A stretch of DNA of 64,000 nucleotides. Origin: Membranipora membranacea (lineage: Eukaryota > Bryozoa > Gymnolaemata > Cheilostomatida > Membraniporidae). The translations under genes were made by a program, and so were the position numbers. The notes beneath the pieces are model-generated. The model ran no database searches and was not told where the DNA came from. It worked only from the letters and a program-made list of their open reading frames with translations. Within the stretch, counting starts at the first letter, position 1. Each line of letters starts with the position of its first letter. This document shows positions 1 through 11,819 of the stretch, piece after piece. The stretch is from the NCBI GenBank assembly GCA_914767715.1, contig OU612068.1:19778001-19842000 (forward strand), given 5' to 3'.

Positions 1-370
1 CAAGCTGGATTATGTAATTTGAATCAAATGGTTTTGGTGCTATCTGTTAGTTACTTCCTGTGTTTACTCATCTTCTAACTGACTCATGGCAACGCATGCT
101 ACGAATCAGGAAAGACAGCTAAAAACTACAAGGGGTTCAAGCAATTGACCCTTTAACCTTCAATAACCCTAAAACAGTGCTATGTTAAATAAAGTGGCAA
201 CTGTGGAATTGTATAAGCTTTTGGGATGCCAGTTGACGACTTTTAGTAGAGTAACAGTTTGGCTATTGAGGAGACGGGGGGGGGGGGATATGGAGGGCAC
301 AATCGGTTAGCTTGCTTGGTATTTACTGCAAGGTTTTTGGTGCTGCAAGTATTGCGGTCATAAGTGAGTA

Positions 371-560
371 GGAGGTGGCTCGGTGGTTAGAGCGCTGGAC
401 TTTCATCATGCAAGTGTTGAAAGTCGTGGGTTCGAATCCCACTGCAGTCCACTGACTACTGGGAGTTGTTGGACCCCCAGGTGTGCTCCGACCTGCCTAC
501 AAACTGAGAGCAAATTTGCGCAGTCATTGCAGCCTCGCCCTTAAGGCACACTATTTCGCC
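371..560 (+). repeat. tRNA-derived SINE-like element
   Basis: Bases 371-451 look like a tRNA gene: a D-arm (GCTC..GAGC) with an A-box-like TGGCTCGGTGGTTAG, and a B box GGTTCGAATCC in a T-arm with stem GTGGG/CCCAC. The acceptor stem pairs poorly, and the middle hairpin has an 8-bp stem and a 12-base loop, unlike an anticodon arm. It therefore reads as the pol III promoter head of a SINE. The following 110 bases, rich in CCCAGGTGTGCTCCGACC-like sequence, would be the body; its end is not defined. A functional tRNA is unlikely. Confidence 0.55.
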
Positions 561-821
561 GCCACGATGTGGTGAGTGACCAACCATTGGGATTTTTAAC
601 CAACAACTGCAAGTCCCACTGCTTTCTAATTTTATTCGATCCTGTCCTTGACCTCACTTGGGTGCAAATGCTTTGTGTCGTTTTGATGATACACCACATC
701 TCCCATTGTATCAACCTCAAAAAAATAAAACATCACAACTCAACCATACACTCAATATTGGAGAGGTACCAGATATTGCATGATGCACCAGAGGTTGGAA
801 AATTCAACCTTGAAAGCTCCC

Positions 822-917
822 ACATTGGTACTTGAACCTACAACTCCTGCCTTCTGCCTCCTGCCAAACGCCTTACAGTGGAAAGCAAGCGCGCTAACCT
901 AGTGCGCCATCTCATCA
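822..917 (-). repeat. tRNA-like sequence (SINE head), minus strand
   Basis: Read on the minus strand, ATGGCGCACTAGGTTAGCGC resembles a tRNA D-arm with an A box, and GGTTCAAGTACC resembles a B box about 50 bases further on. No clean acceptor stem or anticodon arm is visible. I interpret it as a decayed tRNA-derived repeat, not a tRNA gene. Confidence 0.4.
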
Positions 918-982
918 TTACTTGGAGTTGTTTCTCTCATGACACAGTACATTTATTGTGTGATTTTGCCATACCCATTAGT

Positions 983-3900
983 TTAGGCACTAGACCTACA
1001 TTTTTCTTCATTGAAAAGCTCTATAAGTTCACAGAGGACATCAATATCAAGTTTTCTTTGTTCTTCTCCGGCCTTAGAAAATTTGATATGTGCATTGTTG
1101 TTCCTCGGAAAAGCTCTATTATTGATTACTGGGCCATAAGCACAGGCCCCATGAACCATGGGGTCAGGCAAACACATGTGATTGGGCCTAGGAAGAATAG
1201 TATTGACAATCCCCAATGTTGGGTATTTGAATGATGTTGGCAGTTGTTTCAAATTTTGAAAAAGAGCTCTCGTGTCACAGTCTTCCATCATCTGCGACTT
1301 GATTTTGTCAGAGCTATTTGTAGACTGGTCAAATTTCTGTTTAAGCGAATCGTGTTTCTTCACAATACTTTCAAAGTGTGGCCTCAATGTTTTGTCGTCT
1401 AAGATGTGACAGAGCAATGGTTTTGTTCTTGTGTTATGAGCATGGATATCAAGAAGTGTTGAGCTGTTGCGAACTTCTGTTTCCTTAGGCCTGAGCCTAA
1501 CACTGGTGAGCCTAGTTTGGGCGGGAGTTTGCTTGAAAAGTGCAAAACGGGCAACCTTGTTTGTTGTATTATTTTCCCAACTTTTCTTGACATGGGTCAA
1601 GAGCCGTCGATGACCTTCATCATTTGCTTCAACTATGGAGGTCTCATATTCCCAGCTGTTCATTGGGTCATGATATGCTGAATCTTGTAAACGATCATCT
1701 ATGTTGGGTGAAACTTCCTCAGCCATAATACAAACAACAGTATTCTCAGGTATTGATACAACTTTGATATTTTTACCACTTCCTGCACTTTTGAGCTTTG
1801 TTGTGACTCTATGTGAATGTATCGTGAGGTGATCACCTTCCTTCTGCATATCACTGGCCTGAACATCAGGTAGGTCAAGAACGTCCGAAACCCTGGTCGT
1901 CTGAAGTTTTTCGTAAACTATAGCCTTTCCATGCTGAAAAAGTATTATTACAAGTATACAAGTATCATGTATTCAGATTTTAGCAGAGGAATTCTGAAAT
2001 TTGCATATTGCTTTTTTTTTTACAAAAAAGTGAGGGCGCTGATGAAACATCAACTCACCTTTATTTCCTCAACCTTTCTGTAGAACTTTCTTGAATTTGT
2101 CTCTCCGCCATGCACTGCTTTTATTTCACACATCAGTTGTGAGTTGGCTGAACTGAAGCTCATTGTGGAATTCTCATCATTTATTGTCGCATCGCCTCTT
2201 CGGGGAAAAACAGGAAACTTGAACTCCAGCTGTTGCATGTGATTAAGCTTTGCAAAGACGAGGACACCCTTTGCAAACTCACGAGTCTCATCATGTGAAA
2301 GCTTGCTGAGTGTGTCTTCCCACTGCTGACCCATCTTCTGGGACATCTCAGGGTTGGTTATCCAGTGGGTGGATATTGTCCATCCAGGTTTTTTGTTGAG
2401 CTCCCAGTGGGAAAGTTTTGGACCTACATCACAGACAATTCCTTGAAGGCAAAACACTGATGAGGAAGCATCAAATCCGTTTCCTGCCTCTTTAAGAACA
2501 CTGATAGTGATCATGGTCAGAGCAGACCTTGGGTCCATGTCGCCATTGCTCATGTCCAGCTCACGAATGCATTTGTATATCCTCATCTGTTCTAGCTCCA
2601 GATTTTTCTGTCTCATTGGGCGTGTTGGATCGTTCTGCAACAAAATTATGATGCAAATTCTTAAGAAAATATGCAAAGGGAGAAAGTCTTCTAAACAGAA
2701 AACAGAATCGCATGAAAACTGATTGACTATAAAAATTGATCCAAGTGAGAAAGAACTAAACAGCCTTTGAAATTGTTTTCCAGAATGTTTGATCTCAAGT
2801 TTAGATTCAATTCGTGGCAAATTTTTGAGCACAATTTACAAGTTATGGTGAAATGGCCTCATCTTGTCCCAATATCACGCCACCAATCTTTTTGATAGCT
2901 ACAGAAAACAACTGTATGGAAATATCAGCAATCTTTAGCTGTTACTCCCCTGGCTTGTTGGAGATCTCATTATCTTTGTACCCAGTCAACCATATGATAT
3001 GATATGATATAACAATAACAAAGGAGATTTTGCAGATTGGATGACCATCATTATTCAAGGAAGCATATCACGGTTTTCATACCTGGTTTTTCTGCAGGCT
3101 CAGTTTGGAGAAGGCACGTTCACCAGAGGGTAGTCCATGTTCTTGATCAGACGGACTTCTAGGTTTGAAAACTCTATGGAACAGCTTTGATTCTTTAGGG
3201 TGGTAGAAAGAGACAGCATGTCGTTGGTTCACCCGGTGGAGTTCGTAAGGCGTTACATCCGCTATCAAAGAGTTATTCCTGAATGGAAACTGACTGGTGA
3301 CAACAAACGCGGGGCAGTTTTTCTTCCACTGTGCTTGTTCTTTAGCCGAGAGTTTTTGAAGAAAAGTGCTGTTCCATTCAGCTGCAATTTGATTGTGAAT
3401 GTCATCATTCATGAATACCTCAGTAGACAAAGCTTGGCTTCCTGTTAGCACCATGTCGTCATCGATTGCTCCCGCTATACATTCAAATAGCATCAGCTTT
3501 TTGTTTTCCTCGTTATCAAACGAAGTGTAGATGACTGTCACTATTAGACTGTCTTCGGGTTCATTCAGCGCATGCAAACGGTCTGCTATAGAAACATCAT
3601 CTCTGGAAGTGCTGCTTAAACTGTCATCACTATCATCTGAGTCATGAACATGGCAGCATTCTGATGTCTGAAAAAAATAATTTGCATCTGTAAATTACAT
3701 GCATATATACGCCAGCAAAGTGTCCAAGAAAGGTCGTTTTAATTCTGTCTGGATCTCCTTACATAACACTAAACCAAGAGTAAGACCTCAGGGAAAAGAA
3801 AGGTATTAAAGACCCAGTCAATGTAACGCTATCAGCCAGGCATATCAAATAGTGTTAGCATAGCAGCACTCAAATGTCCCCTCCTGTTCTTTTATAACCC

Positions 3901-6900
3901 CCCCCCCTCGTGCACCTCCTGCTTCTTTGATATCACATGTTGCCAGTAACAAAAATTAATCCGTTTGGAGTATCAAAGAAAAGTCAATTGTTATTTCAAT
4001 TGGCAGGTAACTTTTAGTGCCAAATGATTCTATGCAGACGCCAACAAGGGGACCTTTAGCCTATTGAAGACAGCTCTGATATTCTTTATGTGTATGGCAA
4101 CTAGTAAGAATAAAAAACACTTACAGATCCTTGTGCAAAGATGCCTCTAACTGCATCAAGTTCAGTCTTGCCATCATCTGATGACAACACAAAGTGTATT
4201 GTGTCACCAACATGAACCGTCATATCGCCTAGCACATATCTTGATCTGAATGAGTTTCCATGACTCGATTGGAAAAGGGCCGGATGTAATTCATCAAGAA
4301 GTTTGAGGTTGTGCGAAGAGGAGAAGGCAGCGTAGGCTGGATTCTGAAATGGAGCATCTTTTAGTCCCATTTCACTGGCTATTTCTGTAGCTTGACAAGG
4401 TGATTTGGTGTGAAATGTCGAAATTTTCCAGCTTGAGTTTTTCCCATTCCATTTGTATATTGGAACTGATGTCAAATGTCCAGCAGCAATGAATATCAGT
4501 ATGTTGGGTTCGGAACTCTCTGAGGACAGTGAAGTTGCTATCGTACAGGTTATGCACTCTCTCTGATGATTTGGTAGAGGCCGTGGTTCAGAAAGCACAT
4601 TTTGTAAACTTGAGTGAACCTCTTCCACCTATAAAAACCAAGATTCATTGTTAACACTGGAAGATGAAACCTGATAAGCTTCTTGTCTGAGACATTTTTG
4701 AAATCACTAACTCTGCAAGGAATTCTAAGTAATCAAATTAATCTCGCCAAAATTTTTTTTGGGGTTTCTCAATCCACATGATCAAAGAAGTTTAAACCCA
4801 GAATTTGACGACGTTACGCCATGACGTAACGTCATAGCGCGACACTGAATTTCAGCAACATGTCAAAACATATTGTCACTATTGTCCACATACAAAGACA
4901 TTGCAAGTTCTTGGAGCTAAAAATGCAGTCAATACATAAATACTACCCTTATATCATGCAGCCTTAACAACAATAATGTTCAATGTTTGATTTGACTTGA
5001 AAAAAAAACGGCATTAAAATTCGTATACTGATAGCTACGCCATTAGTGTTGACAATGCTATAATGAAAGTGAGCTGTGTCAATTGTTGGTCAAGGTGGAC
5101 AAATGTAATTACCCTAGTGCCCTTACTAACCCAGTGCTGGCCAGTATTGATGAATAGAAAATGATCTGTCATTTTGCAATTTTAAATTATCATACTAAAA
5201 TAGTCAAAATTTTGACAAAAATGCCCCTTTGCTGTACAAAACTAAAAGTACAAATATGTGAAAACTGTACCGAGACTGAAATATTTTTTATGATAGGGGC
5301 ATCCACCAAAGCCTTGGTGGGGGCACTAGGCATTGATTTTGAACCAAATGAAACTTTTGTGTTGGGGAAGGGGTATGATAAGACGGCCGATCATACAGTC
5401 ATCCAGAGGCAGGCTATAAACTTGATATTGATGTTGGCAAGCTAGCTTCAAATAAAACATATGTCAAGTGAACAATTGCATTGGAATTATCTAAAAACAT
5501 ATCCTTTTTGTATATTCCCAAATTTTGAATCAACATCTCTACTCAAATTGATATAAATGCCTCATGAATACAAAGGAAAATCCAACCGATCATGGTTTTT
5601 TCCTGATATATTTCTGCACCAGATTTGGCGTAGTAATATAAGTCTCTAAACTCCAGTCATTTGAGTGTATTTTTAAATAGCTCACAGGCTGGCTTGTTAA
5701 TTCATGTCTGTTATCATAGAACTTGCCTTCTTTAGTGCTTGAAATTCATGTCGAGGCTTGATACTCCCATTAATTATCACAAGTTAATTTTAGTGGGACT
5801 ACTTTGCGCTGCCAATTCTGGTTTGATACAAATAAATAGTTGTGAGGCGTCTGAGCCAGATGCTCCCAGTTATTGACAGCTCCTATTCTTTTGCATGGGC
5901 ACCGGTGGCTTAAATTTTATAAATTGCCATCACAATAATAAGAAATTAAATTAAATATAATTGAGGGTTTGGAAATTGCTAATCAAGGAATAGCTACAAT
6001 TAGAATGAAAAATCAAGGAAATCGGACCAGTAGTTCTCAAGTTAGTATCTTAGGCGAAGCATGACCTTAAACAGAAGCTGTGTTATTTGAGTAATGTAAC
6101 TTCATACCACACTAGAGGAATTGGAAAATATCGAGTTTGTCTATTCCTGAGACATGAACATGTATATGTTTCAGGTTGTTGGTCAAAACATGATTCACTA
6201 CCGCACCCTCACAACAATATAAATGCAACCTCATGATTACCTTGCACTCATTGAAACTGTAGCAACACATGGAATGTTAAACATTTTTTATATTTTTTGG
6301 AACTGAGAAGTTGTGCTTCCTTGCATCTGTTCATGTTCCTGGACAAATTTTGTAACCAAGTAAATCGATTCCTACCTTTTGCTTGAGACTTTGTATCATT
6401 TGAGCTGACTCTGATTTGTCGTTTTGATTACTATCGCCAGGAACACCAGCTACAAATATACAAAAATTCTCAAAGTGTTTATTTGAAGAAAAGTTATGGG
6501 TCTTTATTAAATGTAATATTAATTTATCATTTGTTGTATCCAGTTGAATATTACAAGTAGGAGTTAAATCAATCCCACACCCACACCTATCATTTATTAT
6601 TGCCCAGAAGAGCTTTACAATTTTTTTCCCAATGCAATTCTCACATAACTCATGTAAGTAACAACAAGGAGTAACTCCTTGGTCACAACCCGACCATGCA
6701 GGCATTGATATTTGTGTAGTAGCCAACATAGGGCTATTTTCATTGGAAAAGGAGATGATCAGGTAATCGGCTGTGAATCTCTTTGTTCACCAATGTTTGA
6801 AGAGAAAATCAATGATTAATTTGTAAACCAATTGTGCCACAATTCTGTGCCACACCTCAGAGCCACATTTCAGAGCCGAGCCACACTTCAGTGCCACAAT

Positions 6901-8650
6901 TCTGTGCCACACCTCAGTGCCACACTCCAGTATTTCACTTGAGTGTTTCACTCCAGTGTTGATCAAGGCTCGAAAGTAAGATATCATTTAAATACTTACC
7001 TTCATATCCAACATCTGGTTGGTCAACTTTCTGCAATCTTCTATATTTTGGAGCTGGATCGGATGCCGCAGCTCTTCCAACAGGATTTCGCTTTCGAGCA
7101 ATATACTTTGACAAAGGACTGCCTGTTGATGTGCTAAGTTCTCCATCTTGGCCTTCTCCAGTTTCAATCGCCAAATTTCTCTTTCTGTGGGCAAACTGCT
7201 GGACTAAAATGAATTGGACTTATTTAGAAATTGTGTTAAAAATTATTTGATGAAAATTATCTATGAATTTGCAGAAAAAATATCATGGTGTGAAAAATTA
7301 CAACAGCTACATGAATTTATTCCAGTGCATGGCTCAGTTCTTATGTCAAGTTAGGAATGTATATAATTAAGGATTTAAGATAGCAAAGGACAAGACATCT
7401 ATTCTCACTATAATGTGTGTTTTCAGGGGTGTCCACACACTACACTATGTAGACTACAGGTTTACTATAAACATTCTCAATATAAATTTGGCGTTACATT
7501 ACTGTTATCTGTTAGCAACTTCATTATTGATTCAACAAACATGAGTATGCTAAACTCTCTACCGCCTATTTTAACCTTAAATAAAACTTTTGGTCAGATC
7601 CACTTGACCTTTCTCTGTCTATAAAGACTACCCAAAGACCAGTGCATGTTATAGCCAGGCAGTTTATTATGATAAAGGTATGTCAGATTTACATGGTAAA
7701 AAATATTTGTGCTCTACTTGGTATGAATTATTGATGATGGGAAAGGTGCCTCCATAAGGGAAGGTAACTCATAATCTCTGCATTATAATGTCGCAGTTCC
7801 CCGGAAGTGCTTGTTTCTTGTATTGTACTTGCGGACAACTATTGAATCATAACGCAAAGAATGGGAGTTACCTTCCCTTACGAGAGGCACTTTTTTCCGC
7901 CCTCAATAATTCATGTCAAGTAGAGCATTGAAGTTGTTTACCATGTAAATTTGACAAAAGGTTATCATAAGTAGCTGCCTGACTGTAACATGCGTTGCTT
8001 TTTGGGTAGTCTTTTATTATAAAGGTCCACAGGAGGCTAGACTGTAAAGATGATGGCTAAATAAAGATAGCAATGTTTTATCAGCATCATTCTTGTGTAT
8101 TATAAAATGGCACCAATGCGTCTGCTTACTGATGAGAATTAACCCTAAGATGGTGCAATATTTATGGAAATGATAACCGTTGTATTGAATATTGGGTATT
8201 GGGTATTGAGCGAATGATTACATATTTTCCTCACCAACCAACTTAGAGACTGGTAACCTATCATAGTTCCGCGTCATGCGCTATGTAAAAGATTCTATCT
8301 CTAAATCCCCGCACATGATACCCTTATCTGTGACCTGAATTGTTTGATGAATATAAGATGTCCAAAATTCTATGTGTTATCAATCTTTAACGTAGACATA
8401 GATTATTACTGTAGTCTCTCACCTTGTTCTGATGTTCTAGCATGCAGCATAACCCGCAAGTGATCGATTTCTGAAACGTGGAGCTTAGAGACATGATGTC
8501 TTTGATCTGTGAATTCCAGACAATGAGCACACAACTGCAGTTTGTCACTCAGGACGACTACTTGGTGTGCAAACAAATGGCATTTTTTACACTCTGCAAA
8601 ATGATTCGTGAATTTTGAACTGTATCTGCCCTTTCCATATTTCTGTTTAT
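983..8650 (-). CDS. Unrecognised multi-exon gene with a repeated exon-encoded domain
   Basis: Seven exons join in frame on the minus strand: 8650-8423, 7203-7000, 6770-6376, 4628-4125, 3667-3083, 2634-2059 and 1933-983 (stop at 983). All internal borders are GT..AG and the phases agree, giving about 1147 codons. The true N-terminus lies upstream and was not found. The first exon has two CxxC pairs (CKKC, CAHC) with nearby histidines, and the third has a Cys-rich stretch (CDQGVTPCCYLHELCENC); both suggest zinc binding. Exons 4-7 are all phase 0-0. Each appears to hold one divergent copy of a roughly 150-residue domain: a hydrophobic strand (LIFIAAG, LMLFECIAGAI, VFCLQGIVCDV, TVVCIMAEEV), then W-x-x-S-T or an equivalent, then an amphipathic helix with a conserved Trp (AAEW, GQQW, KKSW). 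Exon 5 starts with an acidic Ser/Asp tract. I do not recognise the family, and no function is claimed. Confidence 0.7.
3893..3908. repeat. Poly-C tract in intron
   Basis: A run of ten C bases after ATAA, inside the intron between the 4628-4125 and 3667-3083 exons. A matching poly-G run lies near base 277-287. Both are simple homopolymers and prone to length error. Confidence 0.7.
7606..8027. mobile_element. 422-bp foldback MITE
   Basis: The left arm (7606 to about 7785) and right arm (about 7868-8027) are diverged reverse complements over roughly 160 bases each. Shared blocks include AAGACTACCCAAA, GATTTACATGGTAAA or its equivalent, GCTCTACTTG, TGAATTATTGA and AAGGGAAGGTAACTC. The core of about 85 bases between them is unique. 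No coding sequence is present. No clear target-site duplication was seen, so the superfamily is unassigned. It lies in the intron between exons 8650-8423 and 7203-7000 of the minus-strand gene. Confidence 0.7.
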
Positions 8651-9365
8651 CTACAATAAGAAAAGTAGATTAGCTTTATTCATCTGTTAAAGGAAAAAAA
8701 AGAAAGTTTTGAACAGAAAATGCCACTTGGAAACTGATAAATGGTCAGGAAGGTCATTCAATAGAAACGAGCAATGCATTTTGCACCGATTCATCGGTAT
8801 CCTTTTGTTCAAAACTCCTTCTCACTTTGTCTTTCAACTAAGTTGAGTTCATACTCGAGTGATTTTGCGGACATTTTTCAGCAGTGTTTATGGTTTTGGC
8901 ACAATTTTGGAGAGGTTCCTTACGCTCTCTGACCATTTGAAGAAATGTCTTCGGTAATTTTAAACCATAATATCGTGTATAAATGAGAATGTGCAAGAGA
9001 GAAAGCATGTTTTACTTATTTGCGAGAACAGAGACATTTCTAAATAAGGTCGAAAACAATGCATGAGTAGACAATTCTTCAAAATCGTTTACACTGCTAA
9101 ATAGGCCTACTTCAATAAGACATCCTAGTATAAAATTACAATTGGGCTGAATTGCTTACTTTACAAGAAAAAATCTAATTGAGTCTCTCGAATTCTAATT
9201 GGCATATCCCGAAGAGATAAAGTCCTAAGTTTGTCATCAACCGATAAGAAAATACAAGACAAATAGTGGACACGTGGGTAATATTGTTTGCATGCTGTCA
9301 GTGCTTTCCAGGGAAGAGTACCTCTCCTATTTTGACTACAAGAGTTATCTTTTTTTGATTCATTC

Positions 9366-11819
9366 TTGTTGAACCCACAAACATCAAAACGTCGCAATCT
9401 AGCATTCCACTAACGTCGCAAACCAAAAAACGTCGCAAGAAGGGTTTTTAAAATGTTGCGAACCCACAAACGTCGCAATTTTCTAAACGTCGCAATAGCT
9501 CGAACCCACTAACGTCGCAAATGTCGCAACTCAACAAAAATACGAAGTTGTCTTCTCATTTGATGCAAATTGGTGATGATTATATGTTGCGAGAAGTAGA
9601 AAGGAGCATACAAACTTCAAAACACGGTGGGGAATTGAATATCAACATTATATATTGTGCTATGGATAATTGTTGAGTATTTTTCAGGTTATTTGAATCA
9701 TTTTTTTCACTTCACTTACCTCAGAATCCATTAATGCTGTCATAAAAGGGTTGCTAATCACTATCTAGCAGATATAGTGATATACCAATTTGTAATGTAC
9801 CTTAATGTTTGATTTAGCCAATGATTGAAGTCGTCAAGTGGTATTGACACAGTTGGATTGAGTGCTATATTTTTTCCTCTTGCTGACATGGCCTTAATCC
9901 ATCAAATTGCACAGCCTTCCCATGATGCAACGCTTTGGATATCCCAGATAAATAAAGTCAATCTTTTTTTATATACCATGTACCATGTAATTTTTTAATT
10001 TTCATTTTGTTGGGAGTTGTTTCCTCACGAAGTAAAATAGAATGACTCATAACATGTTTTCTACATCCCACTTATTGAATGAAATGGTATGGTAGAAAGT
10101 TCATCCATTCTCCCTGGTCGAACATTAATGAAACTTGATTACAAACAGATGCACATGAACAACCATCTGAGAGCCCTGAGCGTGTTTATTGAGTTAATTT
10201 TAGTTTGATCAATGGAAACAAAAACCTGTGTTCCTAGACAATACTGTGTGCCCTGAGAATGTTTTGTCTTATATATAATATATATCTATGATATAGGCGC
10301 TGGCTGACCATGTTAGATTTATTTATCAATCAATATCAATATGGATAATAAGTAGGCTATGGCTACAGCAGATCTTTTCAGCTCTTTATTATTTTATTCA
10401 TTGACCCTCTTCCATACCACTGAATAGATAGTATAGGCAGCCCACTGCATGTATAGGTAAAATAGATAGATACTGCTTAACTTGCTGGCTAGATAGGCAA
10501 AAGCAGGTTGAATTTTTAGAGGTAGGATAATAGTCTTTGGGTACCCAGGCATAGTTGAGCTGCAATTTTTTAAAATTGATTTCATTACTAAACAACCAAA
10601 TCACGATACCTCGAAAAAATTTCATCTGCTGGTCCCTTACCCTGTCTTGACAAGCTTTGTCGAATGAGTTCCCCTCTCCTTCCAGCATATGCTTGTCAAG
10701 AAAGGCCACTGTTTGCCATGGTCTTGCAGGATGTGGCACTTTGAAGACTTCTCTTTCAGAGAGTATACAATAACAAATTCAATAAAATTTAAGAGGTTAA
10801 CGGCTCCCATAATGCATATCTATGGAATTACCAAAGTATATTGAAGCCAATTATAATTTGACTTGAACTTTTAAGGGAAACCCATTTATTATATAACCAT
10901 GGCCATTAACAATAAGCGGCTGGGTCACAAAGCGATATTAAATTCTGTAAATTTTCAACTGGCTTTCATTGACCCACTGTCAAGGTCTCTTGTCCATAAC
11001 CCAGGATTTGAGTTTACAAACTGCATATAATTCGAGGGATGCCGTGTCACTCAATGCAAGGTGTAATATCGCATCCTATTGTATGCTAATGGTTCCTATG
11101 GTATCCTGTTGAGGCTTTATTATCATACCATAAAACCATAAAGTTGCATCTTGGGAATGGAGTAAAAATTCCTTATTCAGTAGATAAAGGGTAAGTCATA
11201 AAGAGATAAAGGGATTCATGCATTAATGATTTAACATTTATGGTATTTCAAATAGTGTAAAAGCCTCTTAACAACCTCGTAAAAGCCTTAAAACCTCTTA
11301 AGAGGCCTCTTAACAACCTCTTTAAAGCCTCTTAGCCTATGTCAAACATGTATATTTCAAGCTTGACAATGTATGCTGATATGCCCTACTTGTGCTACAT
11401 TTTGATTAGCACCCATTTATGACAGCATTAATGGATTCTGAGGTAACAATAAATGTCCCTAGAAAGTGAAAAAATGATTCAAATAACCTGAAAAATACAC
11501 AAAAATTATGCATGGCACAATATATAATGTTGACATTCAATTCCCCACCGTGTTTTGCAGTTTGCATGCTCCTTTCTACTTCTCGCAACATATCATCATC
11601 ACCAATTTGCATCAAATGAGAAGACAACTTCGTATTTTTGTTGAGTTACGACATTTGCGACGTTAGTGGGTTCGAGCTAATGCAACGTTTAAAAAATTGC
11701 AACGTTTGGGGGTTTGCGACGTTTTAAAAACCCTTGGTTGCGACGTTTTTTGGATTGCGACGTTAGTAGAATGCTAGATTGCGACGTTTTGACGTTAGCG
11801 ACGTTTGTGGGTTCAACAA
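9366..11819. mobile_element. 2.45-kb foldback element with AACGTCGCAA-rich long inverted repeats
   Basis: The outer ends both read TTGTTGAACCC inward. The left arm (9366 to about 9757) and right arm (about 11409-11819) are reverse complements over about 390-410 bases. The outer 170 bases of each arm carry six to seven copies of AACGTCGCAA (or TTGCGACGTT), several preceded by GAACCCAC(A/T)A. The inner 230 bases of each arm are a diverged unique sequence in which one frame (HLMQIGDD..LREVERS) stays largely open in both arms. The 1.65-kb interior holds one exon-like open stretch on the minus strand (10752-10641). No target-site duplication is certain. The plan resembles foldback or long-TIR DNA transposons, whose subterminal repeats bind transposase; that assignment is inference. 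Confidence 0.75.
10641..10752 (-). CDS. Possible exon inside the foldback element
   Basis: An AG acceptor and a GTAAGG donor bound 112 bases that read openly in one frame (EVFKVPHPARPWQTV..DKACQDR). The composition looks protein-like. It lies in the unique interior of the foldback element, so it could be a remnant of that element's own gene or an upstream exon of the minus-strand gene ending at 983. Its phase-0 donor does not match the phase-1 acceptor at 8650, so it cannot join that exon directly. Confidence 0.3.

Noticed and set aside
371-451. Functional tRNA gene
   Set aside because: A and B boxes are present, but the acceptor stem pairs poorly and the middle arm (8-bp stem, 12-base loop) is not an anticodon arm.
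5161-5445. 94-codon plus-strand open frame
   Set aside because: It lies inside a minus-strand intron, lacks protein-like composition, and has no supporting splice or repeat context.
9390-9535. CRISPR-like array of AACGTCGCAA repeats
   Set aside because: The repeat is only about 10 bases, spacing is irregular, the array recurs inverted at 11650-11810 as part of transposon arms, and the genome is eukaryotic.
11406-11627. Minus-strand open frame in the right foldback arm as a gene
   Set aside because: The left arm repeats it with mostly amino-acid-changing differences and a stop, so there is no sign of purifying selection.
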